DNA of 42,037 nucleotides from Chloroflexota bacterium (GCA_003141955.1 PLOC01000022.1:9181-51217); one strand, 5' to 3'; shown: positions 1 through 9,226, counted from the stretch's first letter. Program-made: numbers and translations. The notes: generated from the sequence alone by a model not told the origin.

Positions 1-1
1 T

Positions 2-79
2 TGGGACTATCCCAACGTGGGCTTCGGTGACGGCCTCTTGATCACGTGCAGGGGCTCGCATCAGGGACCCGCACGATGA
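2..79 (+). CDS. Possible C-terminal end of a truncated CDS
   Basis: Frame 2 is open from the left edge to a TGA at 77-79 and reads as a plausible protein tail (WDYPNVGFGDGLLITCRG, then seven more residues). The gene would begin outside the window. The other two frames are less protein-like. The family cannot be recognised from 25 residues, and a chance open frame in GC-rich DNA is a real alternative. Confidence 0.3.
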   Translation, partial: WDYPNVGFGDGLLITCRGSHQGPAR

Positions 80-150
80 GCAGCTCGTGCGGATCGGTCA
101 GGCCGGGGCGATGCCGCCACCTCCTGCGAGGTTATCAGCGAGGGCGTCTG

Positions 151-261
151 TCACTTGTGTTGGGTACGCAGCCACCAGACCCCGACGACGACTATCACGA
201 TGACGATCAGGATGGCGAGGCTGACGTAGTTCGACAGCCCGAAGAACATGGCGTGTGGCAT
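151..261 (-). CDS. 36-aa single-pass membrane peptide
   Basis: A short minus-strand frame, ATG at 261 and TGA at 153-151, encodes 36 residues. After MPHAMFFGLSNY comes one very hydrophobic stretch (VSLAILIVIVIVVVGVWWL, about residues 13-31) and a basic RTQHK tail, which predicts a single transmembrane helix with an N-out/C-in topology. The ribosome site is weak (AGGCG about 8 nt upstream). It stands alone between the left-edge fragment and the lipoprotein on the other strand. The function is unknown. The uninterrupted Ile/Val run is the main reason to believe it is translated. Confidence 0.5.
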   Translation of the reverse strand: MPHAMFFGLSNYVSLAILIVIVIVVVGVWWLRTQHK

Positions 262-444
262 TGGCGATCGCCTGCGCTATCGAGTCCGCGTTCGGCCGGC
301 TCGGCGGAGCCCAAGTATGGCTGCGCTTGTGGTGTCCGTTTTGGGCAGTTCCGCGGGAGTCTCATCGCGACCACAGCAATCGCCAGAGATCGACGCGCTG
401 CTCGGCGTGCTAGGCTGAGCGAGCGTGGGAGCTGGGAGGGATCC

Positions 445-921
445 ATGAGGCTCGAACGGCGAGCGACGGCGCTCCAGCTGGTGCTATTGGCCGTCTTGGT
501 CGCGGGCTGTGGGATGCGGATTGGCGGCCCCAACTACGGCGACACCGTTGATGGCATCGCCTGCGACAACGGCAGCAACGTGACCTTCGTGGCGACGGTT
601 CATCTCTGGCTCATCAGCGGGGGCCAGCGCCTGGAGCCGACCGAGGGCGTAGGCAGCACCGGATCGAACTGCAACTACTGGGTGCGGACAGAGAACGACC
701 CGGGTGTCATCCACATCCGGGCCCCGCACCAGGTCACACCGACTCTCGCCACCTTCTTCTCGATCTGGGACCTGGCGATCCCCCAGGGGTCGGGCAACTC
801 GGGCCCATTTCGGGATGCCGCCGAGCACGGCGAGATCACGGTCAACGGCGTGGCCCTCCATGGAGGTGCCGCGGCCGTGACCCTTGTCGATGGCGAGACG
901 ATCGAGCTGCACGCGCCGTAA
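445..921 (+). CDS. Predicted secreted lipoprotein of unknown function
   Basis: A protein of 158 aa. The start at 445 is chosen over longer in-frame starts because GGAGGG lies 4 nt upstream and the first residues form a lipoprotein signal peptide: basic MRLERR, a hydrophobic core, then the lipobox LVAGC with Cys at about residue 23. The mature part is small, has two or three further Cys residues (IACDNG, SNCNYW) that could form a disulfide, and looks beta-rich. It also contains a VNGVALHGGAA segment. No family was recognised. It is convergent with the histidine kinase downstream. It is probably anchored on the outer face of the cytoplasmic membrane. Confidence 0.7.
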   Translation: MRLERRATALQLVLLAVLVAGCGMRIGGPNYGDTVDGIACDNGSNVTFVATVHLWLISGGQRLEPTEGVGSTGSNCNYWVRTENDPGVIHIRAPHQVTPTLATFFSIWDLAIPQGSGNSGPFRDAAEHGEITVNGVALHGGAAAVTLVDGETIELHAP

Positions 922-1041
922 GCCCGCAGCGTTGGCACGGGCCCCCCACGACACTAACCCGCGATGGTCACGCCGTTCGCCGGCACTGTCGGGCGGCTAT
1001 CCCTGGTCGCCGACTGGCCGGGGCGAGCCCCGCGTCGACCC

Positions 1042-3435
1042 TCAGTCGATCCGTCCGAAAAGAGCCCCGACGGCAACGGCGAGATCTCGCGCGCTGAAGG
1101 GCTTCGCGAGCGGCGGCGGCGCCCCAGCCGGAAGGGCGCCTGCCTCGTAGCCGGACATGAAGAGGACCGGCAGCTCCGGTCGGCTCGCGGTGATGCGCTC
1201 GGCGAGCGTCGGACCGCTGATGACCGGCATGATGACGTCGGTCACGAGCGCGTCGTACGAGGTTGGGTCGCGAATCGCGGCGTCGAGCGCGACGACAGGG
1301 TCGCCGAAGGCGAGCACGAGGTACCCGTGCTGCTGGAGCACGCGCTGGGCGAAGAGGCGTACGGTGGGCTCGTCCTCCACAAGCAGAATCGTCTCACTGC
1401 CTCCGCGGTGCGCGGGGATGGCGGAATGCTCGACTTGCGCAGCTGGCGCAGCACCCTCGAAGGCCGGGAGGTAGGCGCGAAAGACGCTGCCGCGGCCGAG
1501 ACGGCTCCGGACGTCGATGTAGCCTTCCGCCTGCTTCACGATGCCGTAAACGCTCGCGAGCCCGAGCCCGGTGCCCTCTCCGGACGGCTTCGTCGTGAAG
1601 AAGGGTTCGAAGAGGTGAGCCTGCGTCGTCTCATCCATCCCTATGCCGGTGTCGGACACTTCGAGCAGGACGTGAAGGCCGACGTGTGCTCCGGCATGGG
1701 ACCTGACGAAGGCTTTCGTGAGCACGCTGCGCCTCACCGCGATGCTCAGCGTGCCGCCCGTCGGCATCGCGTCGCGGGCGTTTGCGGCGAGGTTGAGCAG
1801 GACCTGCTCGATCTGGACGGGGTCGGCGAGAACCAGGGGCACCTTTGCGTCGGCCTCGAGGCGGACGACGATGGCCTCCCCAACCAGCCGACGCAGGAGT
1901 GCCATCGCGTCACGCACGATGGCGGCAAGATCGAGAGCTGTGGGGTGCACGTCCGCTCGGCGGCTGAACGCCAGCAGACCCATAGTCAGCTGCGTGGCGC
2001 GCTCGGCGGCATGTTCGATCTCGAGCACATCCGCCCGGCCCGCGTCGCCCGGCGGGTGCTCGGCGAGGTGAAGCTCGGCGAATCCGCGAATGGCGGTCAG
2101 GAGGTTGTTGAAGTCGTGGGCCACTCCACCCGCGAGCTGGCCGATCGCTTCCATCTTCTGGGCCGCTGTCAGCTGCTCCTCCAGGGCGATACGGTCGGCT
2201 TCGGCCCGGCGCCGTTCACTTATGTCGCGAGCGATGCTCAGCACAGCCTGGTGGCCGCCCAGGTCGATGATGGTGGCACTTACCTCGACTGGTACGACGG
2301 TTCCGTCCTTCCGCACGTGGGCGGTTTCGAAGAAGGACGCTCCCACGCCTGCGAGCGCGTCCTCTCGTTCGCCAACGCGGGCCGCAAACTCCGGTGGAGA
2401 TATCTCGATCGGCGACATTGTCAGGAGCTCGTCACGACTGTAGCCAAGCCGCTCGCACGCGGTTCGATTCACCTCGACGAACTTGCCGCCAATGTCGTGG
2501 ATGAAGATGGCGTCGCTGGCGAAGTCGAACAGGGTCCGGAAGCGTTCTTCCGACTGGCGCAAGGCTTGCTCGGCCGCGTGTCTCTCCGTGATGTCCTGGC
2601 TGCCCGTGACGGTCCCCGTGATCGCTCCATTCTGCGAACGGAGCGGGGCCTTGACCACGATCTGGCGCCGCACCGTACCGTCTGCCATGAACCTGTCCGC
2701 CTCGTAGACCTCGGGCGTTCCGTTCTGGATGGCCTTGCGGTCGTGCTCGACGTGCATCTCGGCCTCGGGCTGGCCCAGCTCCAGGCTTGTCTTGCCGACG
2801 ACCTCGTCTCGGGTTAGGCCGTAGTTGCCGGCCGCGAACGCGGTGTTGCACAGCATTACGCGACCGTCCCTGTCCTTCGCGACGATGGGACTGGGTATGG
2901 CCTCGAGAAGCTCCTGCACGAAACGAGCCTCCCCGCGGAGGAACTCCTCGCCCTCGTGTTTGGGGGTGATGTCGCGGATGGTTGCGACAACTCCAACTAT
3001 CTGCCCGCTCGTGTCGCGGTGCGGCCGGTACAAGCCCCTTGCCCAGCCATTTGGACCGCTCCGAGAGCCGGGCAGCGCGAACTCACGCCATTGCGAATCG
3101 CCTTTTTCCATGACGCCGGCGATGGTTTGCTCGACTATGGCGGCCACTGCCTCCGAAAAGACATCGCGCGGTCGCCGGCCGAGGATCCGACTCGCCGGCA
3201 GACCCAACATCTCCTCCAGGGCCGGGTTCCAGACGATCATGCGCAGGTCGCGGTCGAAGACGACCAGCCCGTCGCCGGAGCTGGAGATGATCGTCTCGAT
3301 GAACGCATTCCGTTCGCGGAGGGCAGCTTCAACGGCGCGCCGATGAGTGACGGTCGTGACGATCGCGTGCTCGTTGGTAGGAACGGCAGCCTGTGGCTTC
3401 GACCGTTTCGAACTGCGCCGGCGTGCGTCCGTCAC
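1042..3435 (-). CDS. Multi-PAS hybrid sensor histidine kinase with C-terminal receiver
   Basis: A 797-aa cytosolic hybrid kinase with no transmembrane segment. Order: three PAS domains (about residues 41-157, 168-288, 296-410), HisKA with the H-box [11 protein letters not shown] (phospho-acceptor His440), HATPase_c with N box NLAANARDA (548-556), G1 DTGIGM (595-600) and G2 GTGLGL (621-626), then a receiver domain with acidic VEDE (686-689), phospho-acceptor Asp733 in VTDVIMP, and Lys778. All catalytic residues are present, so it should autophosphorylate and pass the phosphate to its own receiver. The PAS domains presumably sense a small ligand or redox state. The [10 protein letters not shown]-box is typical of NtrB-like/hybrid kinases. 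No separate response regulator lies next to it, so the output partner is unknown. Confidence 0.93.
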   Translation of the reverse strand: MTDARRRSSKRSKPQAAVPTNEHAIVTTVTHRRAVEAALRERNAFIETIISSSGDGLVVFDRDLRMIVWNPALEEMLGLPASRILGRRPRDVFSEAVAAIVEQTIAGVMEKGDSQWREFALPGSRSGPNGWARGLYRPHRDTSGQIVGVVATIRDITPKHEGEEFLRGEARFVQELLEAIPSPIVAKDRDGRVMLCNTAFAAGNYGLTRDEVVGKTSLELGQPEAEMHVEHDRKAIQNGTPEVYEADRFMADGTVRRQIVVKAPLRSQNGAITGTVTGSQDITERHAAEQALRQSEERFRTLFDFASDAIFIHDIGGKFVEVNRTACERLGYSRDELLTMSPIEISPPEFAARVGEREDALAGVGASFFETAHVRKDGTVVPVEVSATIIDLGGHQAVLSIARDISERRRAEADRIALEEQLTAAQKMEAIGQLAGGVAHDFNNLLTAIRGFAELHLAEHPPGDAGRADVLEIEHAAERATQLTMGLLAFSRRADVHPTALDLAAIVRDAMALLRRLVGEAIVVRLEADAKVPLVLADPVQIEQVLLNLAANARDAMPTGGTLSIAVRRSVLTKAFVRSHAGAHVGLHVLLEVSDTGIGMDETTQAHLFEPFFTTKPSGEGTGLGLASVYGIVKQAEGYIDVRSRLGRGSVFRAYLPAFEGAAPAAQVEHSAIPAHRGGSETILLVEDEPTVRLFAQRVLQQHGYLVLAFGDPVVALDAAIRDPTSYDALVTDVIMPVISGPTLAERITASRPELPVLFMSGYEAGALPAGAPPPLAKPFSARDLAVAVGALFGRID

Positions 3436-3675
3436 GCTTTGCTCTCCCTCCTGCTCGTGGGCGTCCGTGCTCGCTTGCCCTCACCCGATGCAGGATCCAG
3501 GCCACTCGCGGTCCCTGAGCGTGGCTCAGGTGCCGCCCGGCAGCGGTCATGACCAGTTCATCTTCCCACTGTGCCGCCGCTGAGTCCATGCGGCGTTCGC
3601 AGGAGCGGAGTGAGGCTGTGGGCGGTTGAGCATCTCCAGCGCCGAAATCGGGACGGGGCCGCGAGAGAGATCGCA

Positions 3676-4008
3676 CGGATCGATTGGCCGGGCTTCCTGA
3701 GCTCAGCACATCTCCAGGCCCTGGTGGCCGCCGGCGACGAGATCGGCGATCACGCCATGGATCACGTCGAACTGTCCGCCGTCATAGCCGCCAGGGTACC
3801 CTATGAGATAGATGCGGCTGCCGCCCGGATCGCCCAGATCACCGGCTACTGGCCCGAGTCCCTGGCTTACCCGTACGGCGGCGTCAACAGCCGGGTGGCC
3901 GCCGCGGTCGCCGCCTGCGGGGAATTGCGGATCGATCGCTTCGTGGTCCCGAGACTCAAGGTCAAGTCCAACACCACGCCCGCCACCCTGATGGCCGAGC
4001 TTGGATAG
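3676..4008 (+). pseudogene. Truncated polysaccharide deacetylase (NodB-like) fragment
   Basis: This reading frame matches only the C-terminal third of the intact deacetylase at 26005-27081. It has the GFLSS, HLQALVAAG, EIDAAAARIAQ, TGYWPESLAYPYG, VAACGELRI and MAELG blocks. It lacks the signal peptide, linker and the metal-binding Asp-Asp motif. Compared with the paralogue it also lacks about 40 residues between GELRI and DRF. The two edges of that gap carry GATCG in the intact copy, consistent with deletion between short repeats. Similarity begins abruptly near 3676 (cggatcgat). The frame stays open to TAG at 4008, so a peptide could be made, but it cannot be a functional enzyme. Confidence 0.8.
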
Positions 4009-4050
4009 CCTGGCCCGCCAGCCTTACGCTCCCCGACCCTTCAAGAATCA

Positions 4051-4082
4051 CGAAACGGGCGGCGTCTGTGCCGCCCGTTTCG
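4051..4082 (-). terminator. Perfect 13-bp stem-loop terminator
   Basis: CGAAACGGGCGGC (4051-4063), a 6-nt loop (GTCTGT), and its exact reverse complement (4070-4082). It lies 17 nt beyond the stop of the Flp pilin gene on the minus strand and 42 nt beyond the deacetylase fragment on the plus strand, so it can end transcription from both sides. The A/T pairs at the base give a short U-rich flank in either direction. Confidence 0.8.
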
Positions 4083-4099
4083 ATGTGTTGGCCCGCGAG

Positions 4100-4240
4100 C
4101 TAGAGCGCGTGGCCGATGGAGCTCAGGATCGTATTGATCTGGCCGCTCAGGAAGAGCAAAGCGGTGATGGCGAGGATGGCGATGAGGGCAAGGATCAGGG
4201 CGTATTCCGCGAGGCCCTGGCCACGAGAAGTAAGGCGCAC
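4100..4240 (-). CDS. Flp/Fap-type pilin (46 aa)
   Basis: GTG start at 4240, preceded by a strong TAGGAGG site 8 nt upstream, and TAG at 4102-4100. The 46-aa product has the Flp pilin layout: a short basic leader (MRLTSRGQG), then the mature-end motif GLAEYALILALIAI, which includes the Glu-Tyr pair invariant in Flp pilins, then a hydrophobic helix and a short polar tail ending IGHAL. Such prepilins are cut after Gly by a type IV prepilin peptidase and polymerised by a Tad machine. No tad genes, peptidase or ATPase lie in the window, so it is an orphan pilin whose assembly genes must be elsewhere. A 13-bp terminator follows the stop codon. Confidence 0.88.
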   Translation of the reverse strand: MRLTSRGQGLAEYALILALIAILAITALLFLSGQINTILSSIGHAL

Positions 4241-4429
4241 GGTGTCTACCTCCTAGATAAGACGGATCCCCCCGGGACGGAGGGAGGAAGATTGCCGAGC
4301 GATGGTACGCCATCTGCACAGAACGGGTAGGCGCACTTGCTTTCGGCGGCCGGCCAAGTGATGGTGGTCGGCCTGCCTGGAGTCAGCCCGACACTATGTT
4401 GTAGGCGATTGGCAAGAGCACGGCCACGA

Positions 4430-4797
4430 GGCTCCGCGCCTGACGGAGACGCATTCGCGGTGTGCTCTTCGGCCGGCAAATCAGCCCCGACGGTCCGGTC
4501 GTACGAGACCGATACCGATCCAGCCGCTGCCCTGGCCAGCGGCCAGGATGTCGCCCTGTTCGTCGACTCGGCGATAGGCTGGTGGGAAGCCAGCCACACG
4601 GGGAAGTTCACGTGATCGACGAAGTGACCGGCCGAGTGGCCGAGATGGGAGTGGCCCTGCCCCCGGGCCGGTCAGGCTTGCAGGCGGCGGTGCGGAAGGT
4701 CCTCGACGCCATGATCGCAGATGGGTCGCTGGCCGACGGTTGGGCCGCGCACCTCGTCGAGAACGTCACGCTGCCGGCCGCCTCGGGCACGCCCTGA
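4430..4797 (+). pseudogene. Frameshifted C-terminal remnant of an amino-acid ABC solute-binding protein
   Basis: Two overlapping frames together give a continuous C-terminal half of an SBP_bac_3-type periplasmic binding protein. The first part (to about 4611) contains AGKSAPTVRSYETDTD, AALASGQDVALFVDSA and EASHTGKF. The second, one frame over, continues VIDEVTG, MGVALPPG, LQAAVRKVLDAMIADGSLA. The joint at about 4611 (gggaagttcacgtgatc) needs one missing base to restore the frame. The N-terminal lobe and signal peptide are absent. Family assignment rests on the conserved order aLasGq-D-lfvDs / GvalppG / vrkvldamiaDGsla. No permease or ATPase genes are adjacent. Confidence 0.6.
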
Positions 4798-4882
4798 GTC
4801 CCAGGAACTCATCTGCATCACGGTGAGCAGGTCGTGTTTGGGGTGCGACCGCTGACCTTAGGAGATTCTCCGAGCAGCCCGC

Positions 4883-5464
4883 GTGCGTTTCGGCATGTTC
4901 GAACGTGTACGGTTCGACGTGATGCCATTCGATTTGACCGCGGCCAGGCCGACCCCCACCGCAGACGGCAAGCCTCTACGGCTCGCCGCGAGTGTGCCTG
5001 ATCCACATTCCGGCGCATTCGAGACGGCCTACGCGACAGCTTGGCTGCCGGTCTTTCGGTTCGCCCTGGCCTGGACGAACGATTGGTCGGCCGCGGAGGA
5101 CCTGGCGCAGGAAGCATTCCTTCGGCTGTGGGATCGACGGACCGAGGTCGACTGGTCCGTGCCGGTCCTGCCCTGGCTGCTCGTCTCGACACGCCGCACC
5201 GCGACGGATCGCTTCCGCCGGCTGCGGCGGGCACTCTCAATCCGCGGCCCGATCGCCGTCGCCCCAGGATCTGACGCCCGTATCGAGTGGCTCGATCTTC
5301 GGGCCAGCTTCCGCGCGCTGTCGGCTCTTGAGCGCTCGGCTCTCGTGCTCACGGCGCTCGAAGACCTCGACGCCGCTAAGGCCGGAGCGATTCTCGGCAT
5401 CGAAGCGAACGCCGTGCGGTCCGCGGCGAGCCGCGGACGCAGGAAGCTGAAGGAACAGCGATGA
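4883..5464 (+). CDS. ECF-family RNA polymerase sigma factor
   Basis: About 193 aa from GTG 4883. In-frame ATGs at 4895 and 4922 are equally possible because none has a good ribosome site. Sigma region 2 spans about residues 46-115, with the core-binding motif EDLAQEAFLRLW (72-83) and a following basic DRFRRLRR segment. Region 4 (about 138-190) is a helix-turn-helix with SALERSALVLTALEDLDAAKAGAILGI split over two helices. There is no region 1 or 3, as expected for ECF sigma factors. The stop codon overlaps the start of the next gene (ATGA, 5461-5464), so the two are translationally coupled. The downstream membrane protein is the probable regulator. Confidence 0.88.
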   Translation: MRFGMFERVRFDVMPFDLTAARPTPTADGKPLRLAASVPDPHSGAFETAYATAWLPVFRFALAWTNDWSAAEDLAQEAFLRLWDRRTEVDWSVPVLPWLLVSTRRTATDRFRRLRRALSIRGPIAVAPGSDARIEWLDLRASFRALSALERSALVLTALEDLDAAKAGAILGIEANAVRSAASRGRRKLKEQR

Positions 5465-6879
5465 ACGAGCATCGAGATCGCCGCGTCCAGGCCGACGAGG
5501 ACGCGCTGCTGCGCCGCTGGTACGCCGTTTCGTCCGGGTCGCGACCGATCCCCTCGGCCGAATTGCTCGCCGGGGGCGAACGCGCTCACCGAGGGCGACG
5601 GCCGTTCCGGAACCTGGCCATGGCCGCGGTCGCCATCGTGGCGATCCTCGCTGGGATCGCGGGGGCGGGGGCTTGGGTGAGCTTCCGCGCCGCCGCCGGG
5701 CCGAGCAACTCTCCGGGCGCGACGTCCCTGGCCAGCATCACACCCTCGCCGGTCTCCTCGAATTCGACTCCTCCGCAGTCTCCAAGCCCAAGCGTCCCGG
5801 GTTCATTCGGACCCGCCCTGGCGGACCATGAGTACGTCGACCAGATGCACCGGACGGCAACCGGCGGCTGGCTCCTTACGGGGTCGCGGCTCCTGGTCAC
5901 CGACGGGTCGAGTTGGCGGACCTGCTGGACTTCGAGCAACGGGAACCTGGCTGCCCCGTACCCAGTCGCCTTCCTAGGCGACGAGACCATCTGGCTCATT
6001 GACGGATTGACTCTGTGGACGAGCACCGACGGTTGCGCCAGCTGGACCCAGAGCGCCGCCCCAATCGCTTACGCCTCCCCATTCGTTGCGACTGGCATGG
6101 CGTTTCCGGACCAGAGCACCGGCTATGTCGCCTACGCCTACCTGACCGGCACGAACCAGCAAGCGCAGATCTACAGGACCGCCGATGACGGCCAGCATTG
6201 GAGGGTGACCGCGGGTACGGTGAAGGCGGTTGCCGGACCCAACGGCAGCATCTTCGATGGAAACCTGACCGTCGCTTTCGTGGATGCCGACCACGGCTGG
6301 CTGACGGACACCCATACGCTCTGGACGACAGCCGACGGCGGCGACACCTGGACGAGAACAGCACTGCCGGTACCTGGGTCGGTCCACGGCCAGCTGGACT
6401 TCATCACGACGCCGGTTGTCGGGACCGACGGCAGCGCGGTCGTCGTCGCCAAGTACGATGCGACGCCGGGCATGGACGGGGCGCCGGGCCAGCGAGTGTT
6501 CTATCGCACCGTCGATCACGGCGCGCACTGGACAGCTTCGTCGGTCGTGGCCGACCCGGGGACGCTTGAGATCTCCCTGGCCGATCCCACGACCTGGGTC
6601 GTGCTCGATCCGTCTGAACCGGCATCGCTGCAGACCACCACGGACGCCGGGGCTACCTGGCAAACGATCGCCGTCCGGGAACTCTGGCCGTACAACAGCG
6701 GCCCGATCGACTTCGCCGATTCGCTCCATGGTTGGATGGTGGTCAGCGAGCCGGAACCACCCTGCCCCCAACCTTCGGGGATGCCGGGGTTCGTGATTTG
6801 CGACTATGCCTACGCGCCGCCGCAGCATCTTGTGGCGACTGACGACGGCGGGGCCACTTGGGTTGAGCTCAAGCCGTAG
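5461..6879 (+). CDS. Membrane-anchored Asp-box beta-propeller, putative anti-sigma/sensor partner
   Basis: A 472-aa protein coupled to the ECF sigma gene by a 4-nt overlap. A 50-residue charged cytosolic N terminus (with DEDALLRRWYAV) precedes one transmembrane helix (about 52-73), a Ser/Pro/Thr linker (about 78-115) and an extracellular beta-propeller. The propeller has at least six BNR/Asp-box repeats, for example TSTDGCASWTQ (187-197), TADDGQHWRV (240-249), TADGGDTWTR (290-299), TVDHGAHWTA, TTDAGATWQT and TDDGGATWVE at the C terminus. The fold resembles Ycf48/sialidase-type propellers. Gene order and topology suggest that the short cytosolic segment holds the sigma factor and that the propeller senses an outside ligand. 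This is inference, because no canonical zinc anti-sigma motif (HxxxCxxC) is present. Confidence 0.82.
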   Translation: MNEHRDRRVQADEDALLRRWYAVSSGSRPIPSAELLAGGERAHRGRRPFRNLAMAAVAIVAILAGIAGAGAWVSFRAAAGPSNSPGATSLASITPSPVSSNSTPPQSPSPSVPGSFGPALADHEYVDQMHRTATGGWLLTGSRLLVTDGSSWRTCWTSSNGNLAAPYPVAFLGDETIWLIDGLTLWTSTDGCASWTQSAAPIAYASPFVATGMAFPDQSTGYVAYAYLTGTNQQAQIYRTADDGQHWRVTAGTVKAVAGPNGSIFDGNLTVAFVDADHGWLTDTHTLWTTADGGDTWTRTALPVPGSVHGQLDFITTPVVGTDGSAVVVAKYDATPGMDGAPGQRVFYRTVDHGAHWTASSVVADPGTLEISLADPTTWVVLDPSEPASLQTTTDAGATWQTIAVRELWPYNSGPIDFADSLHGWMVVSEPEPPCPQPSGMPGFVICDYAYAPPQHLVATDDGGATWVELKP

Positions 6880-6933
6880 GCCCAGGACATCGCGATCCAG
6901 CGATAGCGCCGGTTACAACGCTAGCCCTTCTGA

Positions 6934-6954
6934 GCCTGGAGTTCGCGCGTATGA
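6934..6954. repeat. Copy 1 of a repeat flanking the two EAL genes
   Basis: A 21-nt segment, identical to 20461-20481, lies 50 nt beyond the stop of the first EAL gene. The similarity extends leftwards (CTTCTG then one mismatch) and, more loosely, rightwards (GCCG-rich). The second copy lies 73 nt beyond the stop of the second EAL gene in the same orientation. It is best read as the conserved 3' flank of an ancient or partial gene duplication. Confidence 0.7.
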
Positions 6955-7003
6955 GAAGCCGCCGGCCGCTGAACACCAGGGTGATGCGAGCTTCGGTCGC
7001 TGC

Positions 7004-9226
7004 TCAGCCCTGACCGGGCGTCGCCGTCCCCGGGCGGGCAACGCTGGCGTCACCGACCGGAAGGGGTCGACCGAGCAGGTAGCCCTGCCCGAGCTCCACC
7101 TTGAACAACTTGAGGGCGGTCAGTTCGTTCTCCGTTTCAATCCCCTCCGCAATCAGCCGGCAGCGGGTCGCTAGTGCGAAGTGACACAGACCGACGATCA
7201 TCGCCTGACGTGCCTCATCGGACTCGAGGCCCGTGACGAGTGAACGATCGAGCTTCACGAACGCCGGGTGCAGCTCGAGGATGTGGCGCAAGCTGGCGAA
7301 CCCGACACCGGCGTCATCCACGGCTAGCTCCACCCCCGGTCCAAGCGCTGCCATCGCCGTGCGGAACGCCGGGTAGTCGGCGATGGCCGTGTGCTCAGTT
7401 ACCTCGAGCACGAGGCGTCGGCGGCTGTCACGCAGGAGCGTGCCCAACGGCTCTCGCGCAAGGATGAGTTCGGGCGACGCGTTGAGATTGAGCCACGCTG
7501 ACTCTGGTAAGGTCTTTGCGGCGGCGAGGGCGGCCCGGAGCGTGGCGGTCTCCAGCTCGGCGCCGAGTCCGACCGCGGCCGCCTGCGTGAACACGATCTC
7601 CGGATCGGCACCGTCGGTGAAGCGCGTGAGCGCCTCGTAGCCGACTATCCTATGGCGCCCGAGCTCGACGATCGGTTGGAAGACCGGCCGGAAGGCTTGG
7701 TGGGCGATGATGCCCGAGATGTAGTCGCGACCCCGTCCCACCTCGGTCCGCTCGGCCACGGCGCCGCCGATGAGTGCCCCGGCGAGATCGGCGAACTCGA
7801 CGAGGGCTGGCAGAGCCTCGGTGATGGCGGGCCCTTCGACGGTACCGGTGGCCTGGATGACGAGCACCCCGACCACTCGCTCGTCGTAACGCACGGGGGC
7901 GTGAGCGAGAGAGCGGACGCCGACACCCTTGAGCAGCTGGTCGTACGGATGGTCCTGCCGACTGGTCCACGGCTCGATCCAGGGGCCCTCTGCGGCTCGG
8001 CCGCGCAGTTGCCGGCTGCGCTGGTAGGAGAGCTTCCGCAGCGGCGGATCGGGATGCCCCGCGACGGCGAAGCCGATTGGCATCGCATAATCATCGGGCC
8101 CGAAGAGGAGAAGCTGCGCGGCGGCGATGCCGGTGAGGCTCGCTACCTGGCGGCAGATCGCCTGCGCGGTGGCCTCCGGCGTGTCGCCGGCGCGCCGGCC
8201 GCGGATCGTATCCGCGATGAGGGCGCGTTGCCGCGCGAGCTGGGTCGAGCGCTCCTCCAGCTCCCGCTCGCGCGTTACGTCGCGCTGGACGGCCACATAG
8301 CCCGTGATCGCGCCCGAGGGGTCGCGGATCGGCGAGACGACCGCCTCTTCGGTGAATAGCGAACCGTCCTTGCGCCGGTTGACGAGGTCGCCCACCCAGG
8401 GCGAGCCACTCGTGAGCACGGCCCACATGGCCACGTAGAACGAGGGCGTCTGGAGGCCGCTCTGCAGAAGGCGTGGGTTCTTCCCGATGACCTCGTCGCG
8501 GGTATAGCCGGTCACCCGCTCGAAGGCGGGGTTGACGTAGGTGATCCGTGCCTCACGGTCGGTGATGATGACCGACTCAGCCACCTGCTCGATGCCGGAG
8601 GCGAGTCGCTCGCGATCGGATCGCTCGCGCAGCGTCCGGATGCCAAACGCGAGGTCATCGGCGAGCTCCACGAGCATCTCGGTCTCGGTGTCGCCGAATG
8701 CGTCTGGCTCCGGCGCGTAGACCATGAGGGCGCCGAACGCGACGTCGTCTTTGAGCAGGGGCAGGCTGAGCGACGAGGCCAGACCATGCCGGGCGGCGGT
8801 AGCGCGCCAGGTCTCGTAGTTCGGCTCGACGACGAGGTCGCGCGCCAGACGGACGCGGCCGGTCCGGATGGCCGTCCCGGTCGGGCCGCGCCCGAGCGCA
8901 TCGTCGCCCCACGTAACCGAGATCTCGTCCAGATAAGGTGCGGCCTCGCCGTAACGTGCCACCGGACGGACTGTCTTTCGTGCGTCGTCCTCGGCGAAGC
9001 CGACCCACGCGAGCGAGTAGCCGCCGAGGCCCGCGGCGATGCGGCAGATCGTGTCGAGTAGCTCCTGTTCGTCCGTCGCGCGAATCAGGGCCCGATGGCA
9101 CTCCCTGAGCGTGGTGCGGGCGCGGCTGATGCGGCGGGCGAGCTCCGCCTCGTCGGGGTGAGTGGTGATGTCCTGGACCGTGCCGCGCCGCCCGGTGCCG
9201 CCGGCTTCGCCCTTCTTCACGCCCAC
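7004..9226 (-). CDS. GAF-PAS-GAF-EAL cyclic-di-GMP phosphodiesterase
   Basis: 740 aa, cytosolic. Order: GAF (about 45-200), PAS (about 205-325, with the motif VNPAFERVTGYTRDEVIGKNPR), a second GAF-like domain (about 345-490), then an EAL domain (about 505-725). The EAL domain keeps its catalytic set: YEALTRF (Glu531), WLNLNAS (Asn580), LEVTEH (Glu608), the DD pair 637-638, FVKLD (Lys658) and AEGIET (Glu694). It should therefore hydrolyse c-di-GMP to pGpG under control of ligands bound by GAF/PAS. There is no GGDEF domain in this protein; a GGDEF gene lies divergently about 0.5 kb away. It is paralogous to the protein at 20554-22242, which lacks the first GAF. Confidence 0.93.
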   Translation of the reverse strand: MGVKKGEAGGTGRRGTVQDITTHPDEAELARRISRARTTLRECHRALIRATDEQELLDTICRIAAGLGGYSLAWVGFAEDDARKTVRPVARYGEAAPYLDEISVTWGDDALGRGPTGTAIRTGRVRLARDLVVEPNYETWRATAARHGLASSLSLPLLKDDVAFGALMVYAPEPDAFGDTETEMLVELADDLAFGIRTLRERSDRERLASGIEQVAESVIITDREARITYVNPAFERVTGYTRDEVIGKNPRLLQSGLQTPSFYVAMWAVLTSGSPWVGDLVNRRKDGSLFTEEAVVSPIRDPSGAITGYVAVQRDVTRERELEERSTQLARQRALIADTIRGRRAGDTPEATAQAICRQVASLTGIAAAQLLLFGPDDYAMPIGFAVAGHPDPPLRKLSYQRSRQLRGRAAEGPWIEPWTSRQDHPYDQLLKGVGVRSLAHAPVRYDERVVGVLVIQATGTVEGPAITEALPALVEFADLAGALIGGAVAERTEVGRGRDYISGIIAHQAFRPVFQPIVELGRHRIVGYEALTRFTDGADPEIVFTQAAAVGLGAELETATLRAALAAAKTLPESAWLNLNASPELILAREPLGTLLRDSRRRLVLEVTEHTAIADYPAFRTAMAALGPGVELAVDDAGVGFASLRHILELHPAFVKLDRSLVTGLESDEARQAMIVGLCHFALATRCRLIAEGIETENELTALKLFKVELGQGYLLGRPLPVGDASVARPGTATPGQG

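Noticed and set aside
964-2817. 617-aa plus-strand ORF
   Set aside because: It is the antisense shadow of the histidine kinase. Its composition mirrors GC-rich codon structure, and it has no recognisable domain.
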